Translations under genes and position numbers: made by a program | DNA from: Siphonodentalium dalli | Taxonomy: Eukaryota; Mollusca; Scaphopoda; Gadilida; Siphonodentaliidae | Direction: 5' to 3' | Length of the DNA: 64,000 bases | Assembly (NCBI GenBank): GCA_032622095.1 | Contig: CP136069.1 | Coordinates: 64,565,319-64,629,318 of the forward strand | Shown here: in pieces, positions 23,301 through 36,296 of the stretch | Layout of the letters: every line of letters starts with the position of its first letter | Position numbering within the stretch: position 1 is the stretch's first letter | The notes under the pieces: generated by a model | The model's database searches: none | Seen by the model: only the letters and a program-made list of their open reading frames with translations | What the model was told of the DNA's origin: nothing

Positions 23301-26300
23301 TTCCGAGATATCGTCTGCGCATGCGCGAAGATGGCGTCGCACGGGCTCGGCGACCCGATACAATTCGTATCCGGGGCAAGATACATTCACATAGCAAATT
23401 TCAAGTCGATAGCTCCACCCGTTTCCGAGATCTCGTCTGCGCATGCGCGAAGCGGGCGCCGCACGGGCTCGCCAATACGACAACGACGACCGCCTAGTCA
23501 AACTACACACACGTACCAAGTTTCGTCCAGATCGGTCGAGAATCGTAGATTTGTATAAATGACATACAGACAAACACACAGACAGACAGACAAACAGAGG
23601 TCTTCAAAATATATATGAGACTAGCCGATGAGCCCGACGTTATCCGGGCTATTCAAAAACCAATTTTCAAGTCGATAGCTCTACCCAGCCCGACGTTGTC
23701 CGGGCTATTCAAAAACCAAATTTCAAGTCGATAGCTGTACCCGTTTCCTAGATCTGGTCTGCGCATGCGCGAAGCTGGCGTCGCACGGACTCGGCGACCC
23801 GATAAAATTCGTATCCGGGGCAAGATACATTCACATACCAAATTTCAAGTCGATAGCTCCACCCGTTTCCGAGATATCGTCTGCGCATGCGCGAAGATGG
23901 CGTCGCACGGGCTCGGCGACCCGATAAAATTCGTATCCGGGGCAAGATACATTCACATAGCAAATTTCAAGTCGATTGCTCCACCCGTTTCCGAGATCTC
24001 GTCTGTGCATGCGCGAAGCAGGCGCCACACGGGCTCGCCAATACGACGTTGACGACCGCCTGGTCAAACTACACACACGTACCAAGTTTCGTCCCGATCG
24101 GTCGAGAATCGTAGATTTGTATAAATGACATACAGTCATACAGACAGACATACAGACAGACAGAGGTCTTCAAAATATATATAGTCTGGTCGGTAAAAGG
24201 TTTGACCTAGAAAAAATTTGGACTAAGTTGGTTTGTATACCATTTTGAAGAGGAATATATCCTCTATAACATATCCAAAATCCGCTAAAATCCGCTTTGA
24301 GCATTTTTTGAAATTCAAGATGGCGTCCAAGGTGGTTGCCGTTTTCCTATAAGTCAGCTTGAAGCAATTATAGTGAGAACGTATTGTCATATGTATACAC
24401 ATGTATACATTTTTGTGAAGCTAAGACATAACGCCACCTTTATGTGCCAAAATTGGAACTCTCCGTCCAAGATGGCCGCCAAAATGGCGACCGGAATTGA
24501 AATTTTAAAGGTTTTTACTAATATCTTTTAAGATAAGTTTCTGTGGTTTGGAACTGGTTGAGAATTGTGACTTTATTTTGTATTTAGCATGTTAGCCACA
24601 ACTTGTAATCGGTTGCATGGCACGCTGGGATAATAATTACCATTTTCCATATTTTGGCGGCCATTTTGACAGCCATTTTAAGCCAAAGTGACAATTTTGG
24701 TACCATTGAGTTCGAATATCAATAAGATATAGAATGCATCACTTACATTGCACAGTTCTTCCCACTTCTTGGTGAAATATGAATAGAAACCCAATGGGGA
24801 TCTTTTGTGGAATGTTATACCACGTTTTGTAATATCGAATATTTGAGTGATCGGAAGGGGTGTGGACCCAACGAACAGCATATTTCGTTGCTCCAATGGT
24901 CAGTTAACATGCTAAATACAAAATAAAGTCACAATTCTCAACCAGTTCCAAACCACAGAAACTTATCTTAAAGATATAAGTAAAAAAACGTAAAATGTTC
25001 AATTCCGGTCGCCATTTTGGCGGCCATCTTGGACGGGGAGTTCCAATTTTGACACATAAAGGTGGCGTTATGTCTTAGCTTCACAAAAATATATACATGT
25101 GTATACATATGACAAGATGTTCTCACAAAAATTGCATCAAACTGACTTATAGGAAAATGACAGCCATCTTGGACGCCATCTTGAACTACAATAAATGCTC
25201 AAAGCGGATTTTAGCGGATTTTGGATATGTTATATAGGGAAGCTTCCTCTTCAAAATGGTATAAAACCAACTTAGTCCGAATTTTTTCTAGGTTGACCCT
25301 AAAATTTGAGTTTATCGACCAGACTAATAGGAGACTAGCTGATGTGGCCGACGTTGTCCGAGCTATTCAAAAACCAAATTTCAAGTCCATAGCTCTACCC
25401 ATCCCGACGTTGTCGGGCTATTCAAAAACCAAATCTCAAGTCGATAGCTCTACCCGTTTCCGAAATCTGGTCTGCGCATGCGCGAAGCTGGCGTCGCACG
25501 GGCTCGGCGACCCGATAAAATTCGTATTCGGGGCAAGATACATTCACATACCAAATTTCAAGTCGATAGCTCCACCCGTTTCCGAGATCTGGTCTGCGCA
25601 TGCACGAAGCTGGCGTCGCACGGGCTCGGCGACCCGATAAAATTTGTATCCGGGGCAAGATACATTCACATAGCAAATTTCAAGTCGATAGCTCCACCCG
25701 TTTCAGAGATCTCGTCTGCGCATGCGCGAAGCGGGCGCCGCACGGACTCGCCAATACGACAACGTCCACCGCCTGGTCAAACTACACACAGGAACCAAGT
25801 TTCGTCCCGATCGGTCGAGAATCGTAGATTTGTATAAATGACAAACAAACAGACAAACAGGCAAACACACAGAGGTCTTCAAAATATATATGAGACTAGC
25901 TGATGTGCCCGACGTTGTCCGGGCTATTCAAAAACCAAATTTCAAGTCGATAGCTCTACCCAGCCCGACGTTGTCCGGGCTATTCAAAAACCAAATTTCA
26001 AGTCGATAGCTCTACCCGTTTCCGAGATCTGGTCTGCGTATGCGCGAAGCTGGCGTCGCACGGGCTCGGCGACCCGATAAAATTCGTATCCGGGGCAAGA
26101 TACATTCACATACGAAATTTCAAGTTGATAGCTCCACCCGTTTCCGAGATCTCGTCTGCGCATGCGCGAAGCTGGCGTCGGACGGGCTCGGCGACCCGAT
26201 AAAATTCGTATCCGGGGCAAGATACATTCACATACCAAATTTCAAGTCGATAGCTTTACCCGTTTCCGAGATCTCGTCTGTGCATGCGCGAAGCGGGCGC

Positions 26301-28461
26301 CCCACGGGCTCGGCAACCCGATACAATTCGTATCCGGGGCAAGATACATTCACATAGCAAATTTCAAGTCGATAGCTCCACCCGTTTCCGAGATCTCGTC
26401 TGTCCATGCGCGAAGCTGGCGTCGCACGGGCTCGGCGACCAGATAAAATTCGTATCCGGGGCAAGATACATTAACATACCAAATTTCAAGTCGATAGCTC
26501 CACCCGTTTCCGAGATCACGTCTGCGCATGCGCGAAGCTGGCGTCGCACGGACTCGGCGACCCGATAAAATTCGTATCCGGGGCAAGATACATTCACATA
26601 CCAAATTTCAATTCGATAGCTCCACCCGTTTCCGAGATCTCGTCTGCGCATGCGCGAAGCTGGCGCCGCACGGGCTCGCCAATACGACAACGTCCACCGC
26701 CTGGTCAAACTACACACACGTACCAAGTTTCGTCCCGATCGGTCGAGAATCGTAGATTTGTATAAATGACAAACAAACAGACAAACAGACAAACAGACAA
26801 ACAGACAAACAGACAGAGGTCTTCAAAATATATATGAGACTAGCTGATGTGCCCGACGTTGTCCGGGCTATTCAAAAACCAAATTTCAAGTCGATAGCTC
26901 TACCCAGCCCGACGTTGTCCGGGCTATTCAAAAACCAAATTTCAAGTCGATAGCTCCACCCGTTTCCGAGATGTTGTCTGCGCATGCGCGAAGCTGGCGT
27001 CGGACGGGCTCGGCGACCCGATAAAATTCGTATCCGGGGCAAGATACATTCACATAGCAAATTTCAAGTCATTAGCTCCACCCGTTTCCGAGATCTCGTC
27101 TGCGCATGCACGAAGCTGGCGTCGCACGGGCTCGGCGACCCGATAAAATTTGTATCCGGGGCAAGATACATTCACATAGCAAATTTCAAGTCGATAGCTC
27201 CACTCGTTTCAGAGATCTCGTCTGCGCATGCGCGAAGCGGGCGCCGCACGGACTCGCCAATACGACAACGTCCACCGCCTGGTCAAACTACACACATGAA
27301 CCAAGTTTCGTCCCGATCGGTCGAGAATCGTAGATTTGTATAAATGACAAACAAACAGACAAACAGGCAAACAGACAGAGGTCTTCAAAATATATATGAG
27401 ACTAGCTGATGTGCCCGACGTTGTCCGGGCTATTCAAAAACCAAATTTCAAGTCGATAGCTCTACCCAGCCCGACGTTGACCGGGCTATTCAAAAACCAA
27501 ATTTCAAGTCGATAGCTCTACCCGTTTCCGAGATCTGGTCTGCGTATGCGCGAAGCTGGCGTCGCACGGGCTCGGCGACCCGATAAAATTCGTATCCGGG
27601 GCAAGATACATTCACATACGAAATTTCAAGTTGATAGCTCCACCCGTTTCCGAGATCTCGTCTGCGCATGCGCGAAGCTGGCGTCGGACGGGCTCGGCGA
27701 CCCGATAAAATTCGTATCCGGGGCAAGATACATTCACATACCAAATTTCAAGTCGATAGCTTCACCCGTTTCCGAGATCTCGTCTGTGCATGCGCGAAGC
27801 GGGCGGCCCACGGGCTCGGCAACCCGATACAATTCGTATCCGGGGCAAGATACATTCACATAGCAAATTTCAAGTCGATAGCTCCACCCGTTTCCGAGAT
27901 CTCGTCTGTCCATGCGCGAAGCTGGCGTCGCACGGGCTCGGCGACCAGATAAAATTCGTATCCGGGGCAAGATACATTAACATACCAAATTTCAATTCGA
28001 TAGCTCCACCCGTTTCCGAGATCTCGTCTGCGCATGCGCGAAGCTGGCGCCGCACGGGCTCGCCAATACGACAACGTCCACCGCCTGGTCAAACTACACA
28101 CACGTACCAAGTTTCGTCCCGATCGGTCGAGAATCGTAGATTTGTATAAATGACAAACAAACAGACAAACAGACAAACAGACAAACAGACAGAGGTCTTC
28201 AAAATATATATGAGACTAGCTGATGTGCCCGACGTTGTCCGGGCTATTCAAAAACCAAATTTCAAGTCGATAGCTCTACCCAGCCCGACGTTGTCCGGGC
28301 TATTCAAAAACCAAATTTCAAGTCGATAGCTCTACCCGTTTCCGAGATCTCGTCTGCGTATGCGCAAAGCTGGCGTCGGACGGGCTCGGCGACCCGATAA
28401 AATTCGTATCAGGGGCAAGATACATTCACATACCAATTTTTAAGTCGATAGATTCACCCGT
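23301..28461 (+). repeat. 5,161-bp tandem duplication, copy 2
   Basis: Nearly identical to copy 1. By eye I found only about three substitutions: ACATGAACC versus ACACGTACC at 18915/24076, and GTTGTCC versus GTTGACC at 22318/27479. This implies a very recent event, ongoing homogenisation, or an assembly duplication. Confidence 0.9.
24184..25324. mobile_element. 1.14-kb long-inverted-repeat element, copy 2
   Basis: The same element carried along in the second copy of the 5,161-bp duplication (offset 5,161). It is not an independent insertion, because its flanks are duplicated too. Confidence 0.85.
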
Positions 28462-31400
28462 TTCCGAGATCTCGTCTGTGCATGCGCGAAGCGGGCGCCG
28501 AACGGGCTCGGCATCCCGATAAAATTCGTATCCGGGGCAAGATACATTCACATAGCAAATTTCAAGTCGATAGATCCACCCATTTCCAAGATCTCGTCTG
28601 CGCATGCGCTGCACGGGCGTCGCACGGGCTCGCCAATACAACAACGGCGACCGCCTGGTCAAACTACACACACGTACCAAAGTACGTCCCGATCGGTCGA
28701 GAATCGTAGATTTGTATAAATGACATACAGACAAACAGAGGTCTTCAAAATATATATGAGACTAGCCGATGAGCCCGACGTTATCCGGGCTATTCAAAAA
28801 ACAAATTTCAAGTCGATAACTCTACCCGTTTCCGAGATCTGGTCTGCGCATGCGCGAAGCTGGCGTCGCACGGACTCGGCGACCCGATAAAATCCGTATC
28901 CGGTACAAGATACATTCATATACCAAATATCAAGTCGATAGCTCCACCCGTTTCCGAGATGTCGTCTGCGCATGCGCGAAGCTGGCGTCGGACGGGCTCG
29001 GCGACCCGATAAATTCGAATCCGGGGCAAGATACATTCACATAGCAAATTTCAGTCATTAGCTCCACCCGTTTCCGAGATCTCGTCTGCGCATGCACGAA
29101 GCTGGCGTCGCACGGGCTCGGCGACCCGATAAAATTTGTATCCGGGGCAAGATACATTCACATAGCAAATTTCAAGTCGATAGCTCCACTCGTTTCAGAG
29201 ATCTCGTCTGCGCATGCGCGAAGTGGGCGCCGAACGGACTCGCCAATACGACAACGTCCACCGCCTGGTCAAACTACACACACGAACCAAGTTTCGTCCC
29301 GATCGGTCGAGAATCGTAGATTTGTATAAATGACAAACAAACAGACAAACAGGCAAACAGACAGAGGTCTTCAAAATATATATGAGACTAGCTGATGTGC
29401 CCGACGTTGTCCGGGCTATTCAAAAACCAAATTTCAAGTCGATAGCTCTACCCAGCCCGACGTTGTCCGGGCTATTCAAAAACCAAATTTCAAGTCGATA
29501 GCTATACCCGTTTCCGAGATCTGGTCTGCGTATGCGCGAAGCTGGCGTCGCACGGGCTCGGCGACCCGATAAAATTCGTATCCGGGGCAAGATACATTCA
29601 CATACCAAATTTCAAGTCGATAGCTTCACCCGTTTCCGAGATCTCGTCTGTGCATGCGCGAAGCGGGCGCCCCACGGGCTCGGCAACCCGATACAATTCG
29701 TATCCGGGGCAAGATACATTCACATAGCAAATTTCAAGTCGATAGCTCCACCCGTTTCCGAGATCACGTCTTCGCATGCGCAAAGCTGGCGTCGCACGGG
29801 CTCGGCGACCCGATAAAATTCGTATCCGGGGCAAGATACATTCACATACCAAATTTCAATTCGATAGCTCCACCCGTTTCCGAGATCTCGTCTGCGCATG
29901 CGCGAAGCTGGCGCCGCACGGGCTCGCCAATACGACAACGTCCACCGCCTGGTCAAACTACACACACGTACCAAGTTTCGTCCTGATCGGTCGAGAATCG
30001 TAGATTTGTATAAATGACAAACAAACAGACAAACAGACAAACAGACAGAGGTCTTCAAAATATATATGAGACTAGCTGATGTGCCCGACGTTGTCCGGGC
30101 TATTCAAAAACCAAATTTCAAGTCGATAGCTCTACCCAGCCCGACGTTGTCCGGGCTATTCAAAAACCAAATTTCAAGTCGATAGCTATACCCGTTTCCG
30201 AGATCTGGTCTGCGTATGCGCGAAGCTGGCGTCGCACGGGCTCGGCGACCCGATAAAATTCGTATCCGGGGCAAGATACATTCACATACCAAATTTCAAG
30301 TCGATAGCTCTACCCGTTTCCGAGATCTGGTCTGCGTATGCGCGAAGCTGGAGTCGCACGGGCTCGGCGACCCGATAAAATTCGTATCCGGGGCAAGATA
30401 CATTCACATACCAAATTTCAAGTCGATAGCTCCACCCGTTTCCGAGATCTCGTCTGCGCATGCGCGAAGCTGGCGTCGGACGGGCTCGGCGACCCGATAA
30501 AATTCGTATCCGGGGCAAGATACATTCACATACCAAATTTCAAGTCGATAGCTTCACCCGTTTCCGATATCTCGTCTGTGCATGCGCGAAGCGGGCGCCG
30601 CACGGGCTCGGCAACCCGATAAAATTCGTATCCGGGGCAAGATACATTCACATAGCAAATTTCAAGTCGATAGCTCCACCCATTTCCAAGATCTCGTCTG
30701 CGCATGCGCTGCACGAGCGTCGCACGGGCTCGCCAATACAACAACGGCGACCGCCTGGTCAAACTACACACACGTACCAAGGTACGTCCCGATCGGTCGA
30801 GAATCGTAGATTTGTATAAATGACATACAGACATACAGACAAACATACAGACAAACAGAGGTCTTCAAAATATATATGAGACTAGCCGATGAGCCCGACG
30901 TTGTCCGGGCTATTCAAAAAACAAATTTCAAGTCGATAGCTCTACCCGTTTCCGAGATCTGGTCTGCGCATGCGCGAAGCTGGCGTCGCACGGGCTCAGC
31001 GACCCGATAAAATTCGTATCCGGTACAAGATACATTCATATACCAAATATCAAGTCGATAGCTCCACCCGTTTCCGAGATGTCGTCTGCGCATGCGCGAA
31101 GCTGGCGTAGGACGGGCTCGGCGACCCCGATAAAATTCGTATCCGGGGCAAGATACATTCACATAGCAAATTTCAAGTCATTAGCTCCACCCGTTTCCGA
31201 GATCTCGTCTGCGCATGCGCGAAGCGGGCGCCACACGGGCTCGCCAATACGACAACGACGACATACAGACAGACATACAGACAGAGGTCTTCAAAATATA
31301 TAGGAGATTAGCTGATGAGCCCGACGTTATCCGGGCCATTCAAGAACCAAATTTCAAGTCGATAGCTCTACCCAGCCCGACGTTGTCCGGGATATTCAAA

Positions 31401-34400
31401 AAACAAATTTCAAGTCGATAGCTCTACCCGTTTCCGAGATCTGGTCTGCGCATGCGAGAAGCTGGCGTCGCGCGGGCTCGGCGACCCGATAAAATTCGTA
31501 TTCGGGGCAAGATACATTCCCATACCAAATTTCAAGTCGATAGCTCCACCCGTTTCCGAGGACTGGTCTGCGCATGCGCGAAGCTGGCGTCGCACGGGCT
31601 CGGCGACCCGATAAAATTCGTATCCGGGGCAAGATACATTCACATAGCAAATTTCAAGTCGATAGCTCCACCCGTTTCCGAGATCTCGTCTGCCCATGCG
31701 CGAAGCGGGCGCCGCTCGGGCTCGCCAATACGACAACGACGACCGCCTGGTCAAACTACACACACGTACCAAGTTTCGTCCCGATCGGTCGAGAATCGTA
31801 GATTTGTATAAATGACATACAGACATACAGACAGACAAACAGAGGTCTTCATAATATATAGGAGACTAGCCGATGAGCCCGACGTTGTCCGGGCTATTCA
31901 AAAACCAAATTTCAAGTCGATAGCTCCACCCGTTTCCGAGATCTGGTCTGCGCGAAGCTGGCGTCGTACGGGCTCGGCGACCCGATAAAATTCGTATCCG
32001 GGGCAAGATACATTCACATACCAAATTTCAAGTCGATAGCTCTACCCGTTTCCGAGATCTGGTCTGCGCGTGCGCGAAGCTGGCGTCGCACGGGCTCGGC
32101 GATCCGATAAAATTCGTATCCGGGACAAGATACATTCACATAGCAAATTTTAAGTCGATAGCTCCACCCGTTTCCGAGATCTCTTGTGCGCATGCGCAAA
32201 GCGGGCGCCGCTCGGGCTCGCCAATACGACGTTGACGACCGCCTGGTCAAACTACACACACGTACCAAGTTTCGTCCCGATCGGTCGAGAATCGTAGATT
32301 TGTATAAATGACATACAGACAAACAGACAGACAAACAGAGGTCTTCAAAATATATAGGAGACTAGCCGATGAGCCCGACGTTGTCCGGGCTATTCAAAAA
32401 CCAAATTTCAGTCGATAGCTCACCCGTTTCCGAGATCTGGTCTGCGCATGCGCGAAGCTGGCGTCGCACGTGCTCGGCGACCCGATAAAATTCGTATCCG
32501 GGGCAAGATACATTCACATACCAAATTTCAAGTCGATAGCTCCACCCGTTTCCGAGATGTCGTCTGTGCATGCGCGAAGCTGGCGTCGCACGGGCTCGGC
32601 GACCCGATAAAATTTGTATCCGGGGCAAGATACATTCACATAGCAAATTTCAAGTCGATAGCTCCACCCGTTTCAGAGATCTCGTCTGCGCATGCGCGAA
32701 GCGTGCGCCGCACGGACTCGCCAATACGACAACGTCCACCGCCTGGTCAAACTATACACACGAACCAAGTTTCGTCCCGATCGGTCGAGAATCGTAGATT
32801 TGTATAAATGACAAACAAACAGACAAACAGGCAAACAGACAGAGGTCTTCAAAATATATATGAGACTAGCTGATGTGCCCGACGTTGTCCGGGCTATTCA
32901 AAAACCAAATTTCAAGTCGATAGCTCTACCCAGCCCGACGTTGTCCGGGCTATTCAAAAACCAAATTTCAAGTCGATAGCTCTACCCGTTTCCGAGATCT
33001 GGTTTGCGTATGCGCGAAGCGGGCTTCGCACGGGCTCGGCGACCCGATAAAATTCGTAACGGGGCAAGATACATTCACATACGAAATTTCAAGTTGATAG
33101 CTCCACCCGTTTCCGAGATCTCGTCTGCGCATGCGCGAAGCTGGCGTCGGACGGGCTCGGCGACCCGATAAAATTCGTATCCGGGGCAAGATACATTCAC
33201 ATACCAAATTTCAAGTCGATAGCTTCACCCGTTTCCGAGATCTCGTCTGTGCATGCGCGAAGCGGGCGCCCCACGGGCTCGGCAACCCGATACAATTCGT
33301 ATCCGGGGCAAGATACATTCACATAGCAAATTTCAAGTCGATAGCTCCACCCGTTTCCGAGATCACGTCTTCGCATGCGCGAAGCTGGCGTCGCACGGGC
33401 TCGGCGACCCGATAAAATTCGTATCCGGGGCAAGATACATTCACATACCAAATTTCAATTCGATATCTCCACCCGTTTCCGAGATCTCGTCTGCGCATGC
33501 GCGAAGCTGGCGCCGCACGGGCTCGCCAATACGACAACGTCCACCGCCTGGTCAAACTACACACACGTACCAAGTTTCGTCCTGATCGGTCGAGAATCGT
33601 AGATTTGTATAAATGACAAACAAACAGACAAACAGACAAACAGACAGAGGTCTTCAAAATATATATGAGACTAGCTGATGTGCCCGACGTTGTCCGGGCT
33701 ATTCAAAAACCAAATTTCAAGTCGATAGCTCTACCCAGCCCGACGTTGTCCGGGCTATTCAAGAACCAAATTTATTAAGTCGATAGCTCTACCCGTTTCC
33801 GAGATCTGGTCTGCGTATGCGCGAAGCTGGCGTCGCACGGGCTCGGCGACCCGATAAAATTCGTATCCGGGGCAAGATACATTCACATACCAAATTTGAA
33901 GTCGATAGCTCCACCCGTTTCCGAGATCTCGTCTGCGCATGCGCGAAGCTGGCGTCGGACGGGCTCGGCGACCCGATAAAATTCGTATCCGGGGCAAGAT
34001 ACATTCACATACCAAATTTCAAGTCGATAGCTCTACCCGTTTCCGAGATCTGGTCTGCGCGTGCGCGAAGCTGGCGTCGCACGGGCTGGGCGACCCGATA
34101 AAATTCGTATCAGGGGCAAGATACATTCACATAGCAAATTTCAAGTCGATAGCTCCACCCGTTTCCGAGATCTCGTGTGCGCATGCGCGAAGCGGGCGCC
34201 GCTCGGGCTCGCCAATACGACTTTGACGACCGCCTGGTCAAACTACACACACGTACCAAGTTTCGTCCCGATCGGTCGAGAATCGTAGATTTGTATAAAT
34301 GACATACAGACAAACAGACAGACAAACAGAGGTCTTCAAAATATATAGGAGACTAGCCGATGAGCCCGACGTTGTCCGGGCTATTCAAAAACCAAATTTC

Positions 34401-34855
34401 AGTCGATAGCTCACCCGTTTCCGAGATCTGGTCTGCGCATGCGCGAAGCTGGCGTCGCACGTGCTCGGCGACCCGATAAAATTCGTATCCGGGGCAAGAT
34501 ACATTCACATACCAAATTTCAAGTCGATAGCTCCACCCGTTTCCGAGATATCGTCTGCGCATGCACGAAGCTGGCGTCGCACGGGCTCAGCGACCCGATA
34601 AAATTCGTATCCGGGGCAAGATACATTCACATACCAAATTTCAAGTCGATTGCTCCACCCGTTTCCGAGATATCGTCTGCGCATGCGCGAAGCTGGCGCC
34701 ACACGGGCTCGCAAATACGACGTTGACGACCGCCTGGTCAAACTACACACACGTTCCAAGTTTCGTCCCGATCGGTCGAGAATCGTAGATTTGTATAAAT
34801 GACATACATACATACAGACAGACAGACAGACATAGGTCTTCAACATATATAGGAG

Positions 34856-35149
34856 ACTAGAAGTTGGACCCGACTTCGTCCGGGCTGTTTCCCCTCTGCT
34901 TTTCGGCGAATTGCGCGGTTTGACCTTGAATTGTCCATTTTGAAGGTCAAGGTCAGGTGGGGGTCACAATTTGACCCGTCCGAAACACTGCCCGGACAAA
35001 AGTACCCGACAAAAGTACCTGTCGAAATCCATCCGGTTTTACCCGATTTGACCTTGAATTGATCATTTTGAAGGTCAAGGTCAGGTCTGGGTCACTATTT
35101 GACCCGTCCAAAACACTTAGTGGACAAAAGTAACCCTATGTATCAAATT
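34856..35149 (+). repeat. Family B repeat, 3'-truncated at the 59-bp satellite
   Basis: Head ACTAGAAGTTGGACCCGACTT, CCCCTCTGCTTTTCGGCG, then B monomers. It breaks off at CTATGTATCAAATT and passes straight into the 59-bp satellite. Confidence 0.85.
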
Positions 35150-36296
35150 GGTACCCGGTATAAAGCAGGATCACATTATGGTTTGGGGTATATCATTGTT
35201 CCAGACATATGGTACCCCGTTAAGCAGGATCACATTGTGGTTTGGGGTATATCATTGTTCCAGACATATGGTACCCCGGTAAGCAGGTTCACATTATGGT
35301 TTGGGGTATATCATTGTTCCAGACGTATGGTACCCCGGTAAGCAGGATCACATTATGGTTTGGGGTATAGTGTTGGTCCAGGCATATGGTACCCCGGTAA
35401 GCAGGATCACATTATGGTTTGGGGTATATTGTTGGTCCAGTCATATGGTACCCGGTATAAAGCAGGATCACATTATGGTTTGGGGTATATTGCTGGTCCA
35501 GACATATGGTACCCGGTATAAAGCAGGATCACATTATGGTTTGGGGTATATCGTTGTTCCAGACATATGGTACCCGGTAAGCTGGATCACATTATGGTTT
35601 GGGGTATATTGTTGGTCCAGTCATATGGTACCCGGTAAGCAGGATCACATTATGGTTTGGGGTATATTGCTGTCCAGACATATGGTACCCGGTAAGCAGG
35701 ATCACATTATGGTTTGGGGTATATCGTTGTTCCAGACATATGGTACCCGGTAAGCTGGATCACATTATGGTTTGGGGTATATTGTTGGTCCAGTCATATG
35801 GTACCCGGTAAGCAGGATCACATTATGGTTTGGGGTATATTGCTGTCCAGACATATGGTACCCGGTAAGCAGGATCACATTATGGTTTGGGGTATATCGT
35901 TGTTCCAGGCATATCGTACCCGATAATCAGGATCACATTATGGTTTTGGGTATATTGTTGGTCCAGTCATATGGTACCCCGGTAAGCTGGATCACATTAT
36001 GGTCTGTTTGTTTGGGCATATCGTCGTTTCAGTGATATGGTACCCCGGTAAGAAGGATCACATTATGGTTTGGGGTATATTGCTGGTCCAGTCATATGGT
36101 ACCCCCGGTAAGCTGGATCACATTATGGTTTGGGGTATACTGTTGGTCCAGGCATATGGTACCCCGGTAAGCTGGATCACATTATGGTTTGGATTGTTAG
36201 GGTATAGTGTTGGTTCAGGCATATCGTAACCCGGTAAGCAGGCTCACATTACGGTTTGGTTTGTTTGGGTATATCGTCGTTTCAGTCATATGGTAA
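35150..36296. repeat. 59-bp satellite, about 19 copies
   Basis: The monomer runs GGTACCCCGGTAAGCAGG, ATCACATTATGGTTTGGGG, TATATCATTGTTCCAGACATAT, and varies from 57 to 68 bases. The GTTTGG anchor recurs about every 59 bases from ~35180 to ~36253. The first copies are very regular; the last five or so (after ~35930) carry inserts such as GTCTGTTTG. Every monomer starts with GGTACC. Open frames through it are a by-product of the repeat. Confidence 0.95.

Larger units (their letters stand above)
17261..34855 (+). repeat. Head-to-tail array of 24 family A units (122-bp monomer)
   Basis: Unit starts (ACTAGC[C/T]GATG[A/T]G) are at 17261, 17893, 18459, 20173, 20734, 21678, 22240, 23054, 23620, 25334, 25895, 26839, 27401, 28215, 28761, 29387, 30071, 30881, 31307 (ATTAGC), 31865, 32361, 32865, 33670 and 34352. 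A unit has a short head with a CCCGACGTTGTCCGGGC hairpin and a CAAATTTCAAGTCGATAGCT block. One to six 122-bp monomers follow, each with CTGCGCATGCGCGAAG and CGATAAAATTCGTATCCGG. The end block contains CAATACGACAACG and ATCGGTCGAGAATCGTAGAT. The tail is an AGAC/AAAC-rich microsatellite followed by GAGGTCTTCAAAATATATATGAG. The long open frames on both strands arise because 122-bp monomers cycle through three frames; I do not regard them as genes. Confidence 0.95.

Noticed and set aside
31305-31345. A-unit head GCTGATGAGCCCGACGTTAT as a second hammerhead ribozyme
   Set aside because: CTGATGAG and a stem II-like hairpin are present, but the obligatory GAAA after stem II is absent (TATTC or CATTC instead). 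Most heads read CCGATGAG or CTGATGTG.
17415-34846. Many open frames of 60-142 codons in the A array, on both strands
   Set aside because: They repeat every 122 bases and cycle through frames on both strands, with stops in the shared end block. The translations are low-complexity products of the monomer and match no protein family.
17261-34855. CRISPR-like array
   Set aside because: Monomers are 122 bases, contiguous and without unique spacers, and the surrounding DNA is eukaryotic repeat.
35150-36296. Tc1/mariner transposase remnant in the 59-bp satellite
   Set aside because: The translated HIMVWG resembles a short transposase motif (MVWG), but it spans only six residues, repeats every 59 bases and lacks any other transposase block.
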